64,000 nt of DNA from Pomphorhynchus laevis (taxonomy: Eukaryota > Acanthocephala > Palaeacanthocephala > Echinorhynchida > Pomphorhynchidae): NCBI GenBank assembly GCA_012934845.2, contig WNNJ02001070.1:124001-188000 (forward strand). The letters are read 5' to 3'. The position numbers were made by a program, and so were the translations under genes. Shown here piece after piece: positions 46,340 to 54,429 of this stretch (position 1 is its first letter; every line of letters begins with the position of its first letter). A model generated the notes under the pieces. The model worked only from the letters and a program-made list of their open reading frames with translations, did not search any database and was not told the DNA's origin.

Positions 46340-46403
46340 GGAGGAACTGCTATGCTATCAGGTTTCGGCCCCTAACTCCTCTACCCAACATAGCAGCGGG
46401 GCC
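46340..46403 (-). other. Pseudoknot-capable RNA motif in PLE 3' UTR
   Basis: On the minus strand: GGCCCC (46,403-46,398), CTGCTATG (46,396-46,389), GGGGCC (46,372-46,367), CATAGCAG (46,354-46,347), the same interleaved order as at 17,479-17,533 with both helices perfect (6 and 8 bp). CTGATGA follows at about 46,339-46,333. Confidence 0.65.
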
Positions 46404-46470
46404 AAATACATGCTAATGATGTATTTCCTCTGAAATAACTATCTAGTATCTTATTCTAATACAAAGTATA

Positions 46471-47157
46471 TTATTTATTATCCATCCATAAAAATTTGCC
46501 ACTTAAGAGTTTAAATTTATTCTTTATATTATTGTGTTGATTTATATATTTTACTATTTTCTGCTTGATGTTATTTTTATAGTAACCTAGTTTAAAATAT
46601 GTATCTATTAAATTATTTAAATGATTTTGAAGAAATCCAATATCATTACATATTGTTGCAATTCTTAAAATTTCATTATTTAATGTATTATATTTTATAT
46701 TATATGGTATGCATGAATGCTCATGCAAAAATATGTTTTTTGTAAATTTAAATATGTCATCTTTACGATATAAATTAATAGTAGTTTTAGTTAATGTTAA
46801 TTTAATGTTCATATCTAGATATACACCTTCTTTATCATTAATATTGGTTTTGTTAAGAATAAGGCTTTCTGGATAAATGTGCTCACTAATTGAATAAAAA
46901 TTATTAGAATTAAATACACATATATCATCAATGTATCGAAACATATATTTCATATATTTATATTGTTTAGATTTAGTTTTTACACAGTTATGAACAAATT
47001 CATATTCTAGAAAGCTTAAAAACAAGTCAGCTATAATTGGGCTACTATTACCACCCATTGGAACACCTTTTACTTGTCTAAATATAGATGTCCCTACTTT
47101 TAAATAATTTTGATTTATCAAAATATTTAAGGATTCTATTAATTCAATTTTATCCAT
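46471..47157 (-). CDS. PLE 1 RT, catalytic and C-terminal part
   Basis: A 228-codon open frame. Residues 29-36 VKGVPMGG and 38-50 SSPIIADLFLSFL are RT motif B, FRYIDDIC at 73-80 is motif C with both catalytic aspartates, and KEGVYLDMNIKL (109-120) is the following strand. The C-terminal 90 residues (NIFLHEHSC onward, 141-228) are Lys/Asn/Ile-rich, end FLWMDNK and are the part retained in the deleted copy at 16.6-17.4 kb. The start Met is not biological; the protein continues from the frame at 47,190-47,867. Extreme A+T codon use, with AAT, ATA and AAA dominating. Confidence 0.8.
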   Translation of the reverse strand: MDKIELIESLNILINQNYLKVGTSIFRQVKGVPMGGNSSPIIADLFLSFLEYEFVHNCVKTKSKQYKYMKYMFRYIDDICVFNSNNFYSISEHIYPESLILNKTNINDKEGVYLDMNIKLTLTKTTINLYRKDDIFKFTKNIFLHEHSCIPYNIKYNTLNNEILRIATICNDIGFLQNHLNNLIDTYFKLGYYKNNIKQKIVKYINQHNNIKNKFKLLSGKFLWMDNK

Positions 47158-47189
47158 ATATTTATATTTATTTGATGGCTTAATTTTTG

Positions 47190-47867
47190 TTAGATAGGCG
47201 TTATAATTATTATAACATATATATGTATATCTTTTCCGAATATAAGGTTAATTAATTTTACTAACGCTTCTTTAATATCTACTAAATCTAGATTTGTATA
47301 AAGCGTACTAAAATCGTATGTATTTATATTTTGAAAATTTATTCCTTTTGTCTGTTCTAAAAATTCTTTTGTAGAATTAATACTGAAATAGTGTTTTATA
47401 CCAGTATTAATTTCGATTACCTTGCAATATTTTTTAAAATGTGCTTTAATTACTTTAAGTATTTTATTCATATAGACAGAAAGTGGTTTTAATGTACATT
47501 TAAACGCACTACATATGAACCTAGGTTTTATTGGATTTTTATGTAATTTTGGATTCCAATATAATATAGGTATAGTTTTATTATCTAATTCAACCTTTAT
47601 ACCCTTTTTATCCATTATAGAACAGTGACTTGTAATAATTGTTTCTAAACTCAACTCACTACGTTCATATGTTGGATTTACATTTAAATCATTAGAATTA
47701 ACCTCTTTCATTAGTATATCATAATAAAGCTTTTTGCATATGAAGACAAAGTTATTACTAGCTTTATCAATAGTTGTTATTATATAGTTATCCTTTAATT
47801 TAGTAAGTTCTTTATACATATCTTTATTAATTTTATCTTTCCTTTTATAATTGTTTGTTATTTTCAT
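47190..47867 (-). CDS. PLE 1 RT, N-terminal and motif A part
   Basis: A 225-codon open frame starting MKITNNYKRKDK. IIDKASNN-like TTIDKASNNFVFICKKLYYD (31-50) matches the DKA/G motif of PLE proteins; PILYWNPKLHKNP (about 103-115) and the 'PRFICSAF' block follow, then motif A YDFSTLYTNLDL at about 190-201. The frame ends in an unrelated ITPI, so the copy is disrupted before motif B. Confidence 0.8.
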   Translation of the reverse strand: MKITNNYKRKDKINKDMYKELTKLKDNYIITTIDKASNNFVFICKKLYYDILMKEVNSNDLNVNPTYERSELSLETIITSHCSIMDKKGIKVELDNKTIPILYWNPKLHKNPIKPRFICSAFKCTLKPLSVYMNKILKVIKAHFKKYCKVIEINTGIKHYFSINSTKEFLEQTKGINFQNINTYDFSTLYTNLDLVDIKEALVKLINLIFGKDIHIYVIIIITPI

Positions 47868-48165
47868 TTTATTTTTAATTTTATCAAATATATAATCTTT
47901 CCAAATGTTATCTTAGATATATTCGAGCTTTCACTATTAATTAGCTTACTAAAGTAATTTTAAGTTAATAATTTAAATTTTATTTTGTCGTTGTTATTAT
48001 TTAATCTATATTTATACCCTTTTGATAGCAGCTTTCTTAATTCACAATTTTCAATTAATTCTAGATTATGGGTACATATATGTTCATTTATTTTATCAAA
48101 ACTAAGACTTTTACAATTGCATTCTGTTTCCATTATGTTTCTAATATTATCGTTACATATTGATT

Positions 48166-48723
48166 TTAATTCTTTATTATAATTACAAATTTTCGTCCTA
48201 ATGGTGGTAGGAGTTTATACCTTATTTTAGGAATATATTTACTTAAATCTGACCCTATTATTTCTTTACTTTTAGAATTATTTAAAAGTCCGGCTATATT
48301 TATGTTATCTATACATTTATTAATGAAGTTTATGGTTAATGTATATTTTCTATTGTTATTATTAACATTTATTGTACGATTATAGTATTTTGTATTACAA
48401 TAACTGTCTATTATACAACTTAGCCTATCATAGTCGTTAATTAATTTTTGATTTATTGAACATATGATATCTTTAAAAAAACTTCTTATATTTACATAAA
48501 GATCTTTTAGCTTATTATCACTTAAAAGTTGTTTTAATATTTCTAATCGTTCATTTATATACATATCTTTTTTAATATTTTTAACTCTATTTTTCCTATT
48601 CCTTTTGTCACCATGACTTCTTGGTTTGCGTTTAACCGGATTATTATAATATAGTTGTATATTATGTATTATACTACTTCTGCCAATTCCTTGTACCACG
48701 TCATTCAATCCTAATGGGTACAT
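48166..48723 (-). CDS. PLE 1 N-terminal frame
   Basis: A 185-codon open frame with a likely element start MYPLGLNDVVQG. It has a strongly basic segment at about residues 31-52 (KRKPRSHGDKRNRKN), a helical region to about 130 and PPLGRKFV near the end. I see no GIY-YIG or zinc finger in it. The function of the N-terminal domain is unknown; RNA binding is only a guess from charge. Confidence 0.65.
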   Translation of the reverse strand: MYPLGLNDVVQGIGRSSIIHNIQLYYNNPVKRKPRSHGDKRNRKNRVKNIKKDMYINERLEILKQLLSDNKLKDLYVNIRSFFKDIICSINQKLINDYDRLSCIIDSYCNTKYYNRTINVNNNNRKYTLTINFINKCIDNINIAGLLNNSKSKEIIGSDLSKYIPKIRYKLLPPLGRKFVIIIKN

Positions 48724-48752
48724 GGAATTAAGCGTTTTAATCCAAAAATAGC

Positions 48753-48795
48753 TTTATTTGCTATTTTTTAACTTAGCTAAAAAATAGCAAATAAA
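48753..48795. repeat. 18-bp perfect hairpin at PLE 5' edge
   Basis: TTTATTTGCTATTTTTTA (48,753-48,770) and its exact complement (48,778-48,795) around a 7-base loop. It sits between the PLE start and the donor of the exon-like sequence at 48,805. Confidence 0.95.
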
Positions 48796-48804
48796 GGAAC
48801 ATAC

Positions 48805-48917
48805 TATAGTGATGAGATGAGCGCTTTGCGCACATCAATCGGCATATCTTCGGCTAGAATGGTATAGGCTTGCTTAAGAGCATCAAGATCAAAGATCCTG
48901 CGCCATTCTGGCAACAT
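48805..48917 (-). CDS. Exon-like sequence, weakly STAT N-terminus-like
   Basis: From ATG at 48,917 the minus strand reads MLPEWRRIFDLDALKQAYTI, then LAEDMPIDVRKALISSL, and meets a GTATGT donor at 48,804 (read-through would give a stop one codon later). The base composition is much less AT-rich than its surroundings, and the sequence is complex and amphipathic. The spacing W...L..L.Q.Y......PI.VR..L resembles the first coding exon of STAT proteins (W-----L----L-Q---LY---FPIEVR--L). No other STAT exon was found, so the assignment is tentative. It could equally be a captured fragment. Host coding origin is inferred from composition, start and donor. Confidence 0.4.
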
Positions 48918-49045
48918 TCCAATACGGAGACGGTGATTACATCAAATGAATACTTATTTTAATTTTGTTTGTTTTAAATGAGCCCATTTGCGGGATTCCT
49001 TGAATGTAATTTTTGAAATAAATCAGGAATAATTTTAAAAAAATA

Positions 49046-49091
49046 TATTGTACGATTATAGTATTTTGTATTACAATAACTGTCTATTATA
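49046..49091. repeat. 46-bp exact copy of PLE 1 sequence
   Basis: Identical to 48,370-48,415 (TTGTACGATTATAGTATTTT onward) in the same orientation, 676 bp away and outside the element. It begins and ends abruptly. Looks like templated filler at a repair site or a second truncated insertion. Confidence 0.9.
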
Positions 49092-50530
49092 AAAAAATGA
49101 AGGTGATATTTAACATTCACGAACTAAATTATTTTATTGTTATAATGCAAAATACAAGTCTAAAATTTAATAATTAGCAATCCATTGCAATACTATAATT
49201 TTGAAAATTCTGGAACTTTGAATGTGATGTATTGTTTGTATGGTAAAGTGTATATACGCGACATGTGATATAATATATTAATAGTTAACGAACATTCGAT
49301 AGCTGCTCATTGGTATTAAGTTTAAATTGAAGTAGATCAGTGCGAAAAATTCATTACATAATCGTTTTACTCTCAATAGTAAAACTAATTATGTATCGAA
49401 ATAATAATTAATTTAATTAACAAAAATAATACGTAGGTCATTTCGCTAGATACTCGAAGATCTCTATCAGCTCACACCTTAAAATATATGATGGTATATA
49501 ATAGTTAATGTGATTTGAATCAAAAGTTGATTGTATTCAATAAAGTACGATTTTTATTAAAAGCCAAATATTTGTACGGAAATGTTGTCACCTCAAAAGA
49601 CAAAAAGCGGAATTATGACAATGTTCATTCGTACACTAAGGTCATTGTATTATCGCGACCATTACCAGTAGCAAATGTGTTTTAATCAATTGAGGTAAGC
49701 ATTCAACTTACACATTATGTGATATTATTATGTTTATAAATTTTGACAACTAAACAAAACATTCAATACAATATTCAAGTAGGGTATACATATATAATTT
49801 ATCTACTACAACGTTACTTTCAGCTATTCGTCATTCTAAGGAATCTAAAAATTGCATAAAAAGTATATGAACACAACAAAAATAGCGTGTTTATTGAATT
49901 AAATATGTTGCATGTGTGTTACATATACACATTATAATTTGCTGGACTTGTATATAATAAAAGGGACAAATAATTTAGAAAAATTAATAATTTGTAATCA
50001 TCAATTATGATTCGAATGAAAAGTACAACGTAAGACTCTACTTTGCAATTATGAGAGGGACAATATAATATTTATAAACCATACATGTTGAATAAATAAA
50101 TTATTATTCGCCTGCTAATTCTTTCGAACCAAATTAAATACACAACTCACAATCCAAATTTTACCAATTTTCCAAAAGCAAAAAATACCACAAAAGGCAT
50201 GAACAAATAATTTGTTCAAACAAGTATATATATGCTATCTTCTAACGGAAAGAGAAAGACTAGATTATTTAGCAAAAATACAAGTAAGTTTCATAAAGCT
50301 TTTGGTGTTAACCTTCTTCAGATTTTAATTGTTTTTTGCATAGCTTTTGACTATATATATACAAACACAACAGTATTGATATACAATACAAACGTTCACC
50401 GTTGAGCTTATAAAAATATTGTAGCAGTTAAATTTTTATAAGTGCACTGACCGATAAACACTGGACATTTATTTAAGGCAAGTACATTAATTATAATAAT
50501 TTTACTGTATATCCGTTAGGAGCTGTGATA
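49092..50530. other. AT-rich stretch, no gene seen
   Basis: No supported coding or repeat feature. Confidence 0.4.
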
Positions 50531-50531
50531 A

Positions 50532-50684
50532 ACAGTATTGAATTCGAAATTTTTCATGAAAAAGTGCATCGACAGACGATCAAAGAATTTTGAAAAAAGC
50601 ATCACACAGAAAACAATGGAAATTCCTGCTGGAATCAAGAGAATGATGGCTAAAGAAGACTGGAACGACGCAATTGCAGGTTAG
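50532..50684 (+). CDS. Small exon-like frame with a good splice donor, unknown
   Basis: The frame containing ATG at 50,556 encodes MKKCIDRRSKNFEKSITQKT, then MEIPAGIKRMMAKEDWNDAI and AG before a stop; GCAG|GTTAGT at 50,679 would be a strong donor. The 'IPAGIKRMMAKEDWNDAI' stretch is of coding-like composition. It may be a 5' coding exon of an unknown gene or the start of LINE A, which begins within 200 bp. Not recognised. Confidence 0.3.
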   Translation, partial: TVLNSKFFMKKCIDRRSKNFEKSITQKTMEIPAGIKRMMAKEDWNDAIAG

Positions 50685-50860
50685 TGAGTTTTCTACTGTT
50701 GGAGAAGAGGGGAATTACTTCCCCAATCCCCAAAACAAAAAACCTAGACATTTTTACAACCAATAGAAAGACATTCCTTGTATAACAGACTATTGCGTGA
50801 TTTTTAAATTAATATCCCAACAGAGTAGTCTTTAATTCTGTTAAGTACTACGAGAGCTCT

Positions 50861-51178
50861 GTGAAAATATCATTCGCGTCAGAAGATACTCTTGATCACA
50901 ATGGGAATTACTTTGATCAAAACTACAGCAGTTTTGCGACGTTTGTAAAGAAACCTATACTTACAACGTTAAAAATTAATAACTTGCATTCCTCTATGGA
51001 AGAAAATGATTCGGCTACATTATCAAAAACCTACAAAATCCACAATATACGTTCAATTACCGACCGTAATGGCCTTCCTATCAATGTGGGATTCTGTTCT
51101 GCCCCCTTGCGCAGGCAGAGGTTCTCGAGAGATCACAATGCAACCCCTTCATGGGGTTCAATCTCAAATTCAAACTAA
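50861..51178 (+). CDS. LINE A ORF1, N-terminal part
   Basis: A 105-codon open frame (Ser/Thr/Asn-rich, 'ILTTLKINNLHSSMEENDS', ends in SNSN and a stop) immediately upstream of the zinc-knuckle frame. Its C-terminal part after 'VGFCSAPLRRQRF' no longer matches an ORF1 pattern, suggesting a frame change near 51,090. Assigned to ORF1 by position. Confidence 0.45.
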   Translation: MKISFASEDTLDHNGNYFDQNYSSFATFVKKPILTTLKINNLHSSMEENDSATLSKTYKIHNIRSITDRNGLPINVGFCSAPLRRQRFSRDHNATPSWGSISNSN

Positions 51179-51255
51179 TATCGGCAGAAGAGTTTACGTA
51201 CCCGCATTGCAGCCGGTGACATAAATAGGGGCACTGAACCTCCAGCTGCAGTGGG

Positions 51256-51663
51256 GTGGCAAGCTGCGGAAAATGCGGGAAAAAAGACTGCCCCGTGATT
51301 GACTCAGCTCTTCCCTGTTCTAATGGGATCAAGTGTTGTAATTGTGGCGGGGCTCACCCTGCGTGGGGAAGGAAGTGCCCCCACTTCAAGGAATATATTG
51401 CAAAGTTCCGTGCGCCAAAATCTGCACCTGAAACATTCGCCAAGTCGGCATATAGATCATCTGACTGCGAGTCTATGTTGATTATGGACCTCAAGTTCGA
51501 AACTTTCAGAAAGGAAATACAAGAGCTTGTAGCGAAAACAATTGCCAATCTGTTCGTCAATCCGGTTATAACAATTCCAACCGATGGGGATACAAACAAA
51601 AGAGGGGTGTCAGCTCGGAAATCCAAGAAACGAAAAGCTTCGGCCCGAGCCGTTCCCCCTTAA
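51256..51663 (+). CDS. LINE A ORF1, zinc-knuckle (Gag-like) C-terminal part
   Basis: A nucleic-acid-binding ORF1 protein of an I/Jockey-type LINE, expected to coat element RNA. The frame shows CGKCGKKDCP at residues 4-13, then CCNCGGAHPAWGRKCPHF (about 27-44): two CCHC knuckles with the family-typical 'GGAHPAWGRKCP'. YIAKFRAPKSAPETFA follows, then a helical segment (KFETFRKEIQELVAKTI) and a basic tail rich in Lys/Arg (KKRKASARAVPP). The Met at 51,256 is only the first available; upstream knuckle sequence lies in another frame, so ORF1 is broken before it. Confidence 0.8.
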   Translation: MASCGKCGKKDCPVIDSALPCSNGIKCCNCGGAHPAWGRKCPHFKEYIAKFRAPKSAPETFAKSAYRSSDCESMLIMDLKFETFRKEIQELVAKTIANLFVNPVITIPTDGDTNKRGVSARKSKKRKASARAVPP

Positions 51664-52108
51664 AGATCGGCAAAATGCTTATGAGCATGAATAGAAGCGC
51701 CTCAAAGGAAAATGATGATAATGCCCGGGGGCAAGTACCCACTCTGGGCGGCGCTAGTGGTGGAGGGGGCAATCCTTCTACCCCTAGCTCTGTCTAGGAT
51801 GTGGCAATCATCTTATGCAAAGTAATCAAGAGCCTTTTTCACGTAATATCCTTTAGTGGAATTCGGGAGGTGCTTCTGCTCTTAGCCTTTTATCTGGTAG
51901 AGATGCAGATGTTATAGTCCTTCAGGAGACGAGGTCTATCCGTATCCCTCAGGACATTACTCGATTTATCCCTCAGCATATATACACCTACTTCACTCCG
52001 TATATAACCCCTCCTCACTCCTCTTCATCTCAAGGTCTTTTAACCTTAGTTAAATCCTCCTTAAGATCTTATCTCCTTCTTAACTATTCTTGTCCAGCCC
52101 TATCTTGT

Positions 52109-52342
52109 TTGGCTATATCACTTCGTAAGAACGGTAAATGCATCAGTATAGCCAATATTTATATACGGCCAGGAGAAATTCACAAGAACCGTGACCTTCT
52201 GGATAGTATATTAGGTAGTGGCTATGACATGTTACTTGGTGACTTCAACGACAGAACTGGTCGTTGGATTAATGCTGCAAACCGCAGAGCCAGGATCGAC
52301 TATCTTATTCACAAACCACCTTCCCCCACCTTTCATTGCTAA
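52109..52342 (+). CDS. LINE A endonuclease fragment
   Basis: A 77-codon frame with SLRKNGKCISIANIYIRPGE and MLLGDFNDRTGRW, the GDFN motif of apurinic-type LINE endonucleases that nick the target DNA. The N-terminal half of the domain (51,850-52,100) is in other frames with stops, so the endonuclease is not functional in this copy. Confidence 0.85.
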   Translation: MAISLRKNGKCISIANIYIRPGEIHKNRDLLDSILGSGYDMLLGDFNDRTGRWINAANRRARIDYLIHKPPSPTFHC

Positions 52343-52474
52343 ACAACAAATTCACTCGTCGACATATTACTGCTTCAAAAGACGTGGTTGTTGAAACCCA
52401 TATGTACTAAGCAGTCGCGCCAACAACAGACCACCTCTCATGACCTAATTCGTTGAAGGTTAGAGGAAGATACG

Positions 52475-53986
52475 TTGCTGAGGAGAAGGTTCCACTTTGA
52501 TCCCATCAGGGTGGCCTTCTGGAAGATATTCAAAAAGGAGAAGTTTGTCTGTTGGAAGGATAGAGCTTTAGGTTGGATTGGTAGAATAGACATTGATAGA
52601 GTTTTGGATGAGTCACTATCCCTACACAATTATGAAGCCACTCAATCACCCCAACCAATCCCGCCTTGGTGTGACTTCAGGAGTAGGGACTTATCTGTTA
52701 CAGATATCCTTAACTCCTGGGGGCCACTCCCGGGCACCTCCAGAACCCACGCGCCACTCTCCACTCGTGTCTGTCAGCTTTTGACAGATAGTCAGAGAAA
52801 GGAAGTCGCCATAACAATGCTATTAGCCTCCCCGTCTGACATTGCTAACATCAATATTAGCCGTCGAGTATTTTTACCTAAAAAGAAGTCGATTACATGT
52901 CCCAAAGATCTGCGGCCTATTTCAATTCAAAACTCCCTCATCTCTATTTACGAAAAAGCGCTTGCGCGTAAAATCCGCGACCATCTAAGTAGGCGAAATT
53001 TAATCCCACCAGGTTTTCATTGGTATGTAAAAGATCGCTCGGTCCATTCAGCAATAGGTGAAGTGCAACAGTTTTGTCAAGATAACAGTCATCAGCTTGC
53101 TGTGGCTGTCTTTCTCGACTTTTCGGCTGCTTTTGACCGCATTTCCATCCCTTTTGTTATCACTTCTCTCAGGTCCCTCGGGTTGCCTGCGAGAGTTGTT
53201 AACAGGGTGGAAATATTGCTGTACACAAAGCGATTCTTCTATGAAGACGACCCAGATGCACGTCAGTTCTACCCTATTACAGGTGTGCCTCAAGGCTCCC
53301 CACTTTCTCCAATCTTGTATCTTGCTGCCTCTATTGAACTCTACAAAAAATTCAAACGCGATCAACATCTTGTGATATACGCTGATGATATCACAGCCCT
53401 GTTCTCTGGACGCAGGTGCAAAGATGTAGTCTATGATATCAGCCGTTTCTTTACTAGATTAAATGATCAGCTGCCCTTGTCCAACCTTGTTTTAAACTCC
53501 TCCAAATCGCAGGTGGTTGTCTTTCATGGCGCCCCTGCGACAAGGAAAAAACTAAAGAGATTAGAACTCTCAGCTCTAACTTCCATCCTGACTAATCAAC
53601 CACTCCCTACCTTCACAAGTCGAGTAACTTACCTGGGGTTCGCCATTACGGTGAACTGGTCAGCAAAAGCTGACCTGGATAGACTAAAACGTATCCTGAA
53701 GAAAGCTAGATGGGCCCTGAAACGGGCCCAACATCTGTCATTGAAAGAGAAAACCCAAGTGCGCCTCTGGGGTACTTGGGCTATCTCGGGATTGGTCTTC
53801 TTTTCAAGAGGACGTCCCCCAGAACAAAGACTAAGATTTCTTAAGCTCCTCATCTTGCGATTACCAAGCATCGTTCGCCTTGATTGGATTATTCGGGGGG
53901 GGGTGAAAGACCCCGAGTGGTTCAGTCGAAGGGCGGCGTGTTGGATTGGCTGGGGGGCTCAGATCCCGCTGGACCTGAGGCCTTAA
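52475..53986 (+). CDS. LINE A ORF2 reverse transcriptase, open
   Basis: An uninterrupted 503-codon frame with the whole RT. Motifs by residue: KDLRPISIQNSLISIYEKAL at 144-163, motif A AVFLDFSAAFDRISI at 211-225, motif B GVPQGSPLSPILY at 270-282, motif C LVIYADDITALFSG at 299-312, and LVLNSSKSQVVVFHG after it as motif D. The thumb and a C-terminal region follow with WGTWAISGLVFFSRGRPPEQ and a terminal tail ending DLRP. No RNase H or CCHC at the C-terminus. The GVPQGSPLSP form and the upstream knuckle ORF1 point to the Jockey/I side; clade unresolved. The N-terminal Met is arbitrary and the domain is continuous with a broken endonuclease upstream. Copy 2 at 31.4-32.2 kb shows the same motifs with stops. 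Confidence 0.9.
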   Translation: MLRRRFHFDPIRVAFWKIFKKEKFVCWKDRALGWIGRIDIDRVLDESLSLHNYEATQSPQPIPPWCDFRSRDLSVTDILNSWGPLPGTSRTHAPLSTRVCQLLTDSQRKEVAITMLLASPSDIANINISRRVFLPKKKSITCPKDLRPISIQNSLISIYEKALARKIRDHLSRRNLIPPGFHWYVKDRSVHSAIGEVQQFCQDNSHQLAVAVFLDFSAAFDRISIPFVITSLRSLGLPARVVNRVEILLYTKRFFYEDDPDARQFYPITGVPQGSPLSPILYLAASIELYKKFKRDQHLVIYADDITALFSGRRCKDVVYDISRFFTRLNDQLPLSNLVLNSSKSQVVVFHGAPATRKKLKRLELSALTSILTNQPLPTFTSRVTYLGFAITVNWSAKADLDRLKRILKKARWALKRAQHLSLKEKTQVRLWGTWAISGLVFFSRGRPPEQRLRFLKLLILRLPSIVRLDWIIRGGVKDPEWFSRRAACWIGWGAQIPLDLRP

Positions 53987-54322
53987 AGATTGGTGAAGAC
54001 CTGAATCGCGACTCGTTAGCTAAATTTTTCATTCCTGTATTTTTGATACAAGTTCCTTTTTATTTTATTTTTTAGTTGTTATATAACACTAAGTTTTGTT
54101 ATTTAAGAAAATCTTTATCTTATCTTAGTATTGAATTCGCTTGCTTGCGCATTGATGTATTAGGATACCAACATCAACAACAAGTATGCTTATGGAGAAT
54201 TATAAATTATAGATTCAAACCATCTGAGAAAGTCATCAATGATTGTAATGACAGATTAGTATACTGGAAAAATGAATACGGCTGTCGATGTAAAAAACGA
54301 TAAAATTTCTCAATAGCAGTAT

Positions 54323-54424
54323 GAGTTTGAACTATCGGCCGATTAGTTCAAACTATAGCATATAGTTCAAACTATAGCATACAGCCTATAGTTCAAACTA
54401 TAGCAGTATATAGTTCAAACTATA
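54323..54424. repeat. Cluster of near-palindromic TATAGTTCAAACTATA units
   Basis: Four direct copies of ATAGTTCAAACTATA and one inverted copy (GTTTGAACTAT) within 100 bp. Each unit is itself nearly palindromic. Located 200 bp downstream of LINE A copy 3. Confidence 0.85.
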
Positions 54425-54429
54425 GGCAG

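Larger units (their letters stand above)
46320..48780 (-). mobile_element. PLE family 1, longest copy
   Basis: A Penelope-like element on the minus strand. It starts near 48,730, with a basic N-terminal region (KRKPRSHGDKRNRKNRVK) at 48,166-48,723. CNCKSLSFDKINEHICTHNL and ELRKLLSKGYKYR follow at about 48,000-48,110, resembling the H-x-x-TGDL...L--L---G-K-R block of Naiad/Chlamys-type PLEs. Next are IDKASNNFVFICKK (about 47,740-47,790), RT motif A TYDFSTLYTNL (about 47,280-47,320), motif B GVPMGG (about 47,050-47,070) and YIDD (about 46,920-46,940). The ORF ends FLWMDNK at 46,471. The 3' UTR with the pseudoknot-like motif runs to 46,320. There is no GIY-YIG domain in the copy. The frame is broken in more than one place. 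Confidence 0.85.
50840..54125 (+). mobile_element. LINE A copy 3, nearly full length
   Basis: The best copy of an APE-type, Jockey/I-superfamily LINE: ORF1 with zinc knuckles, broken endonuclease, open RT. It spans from about 50,840 (ORF1 5' part) to the 3' end near 54,125 (TCTTTATCTTATCTTAG tail). Copies 1 (18.2/22.1 kb) and 2 (30.2 kb) are fragments of the same family in the same orientation. It lies antisense in the putative MTIF2 gap. Confidence 0.88.
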
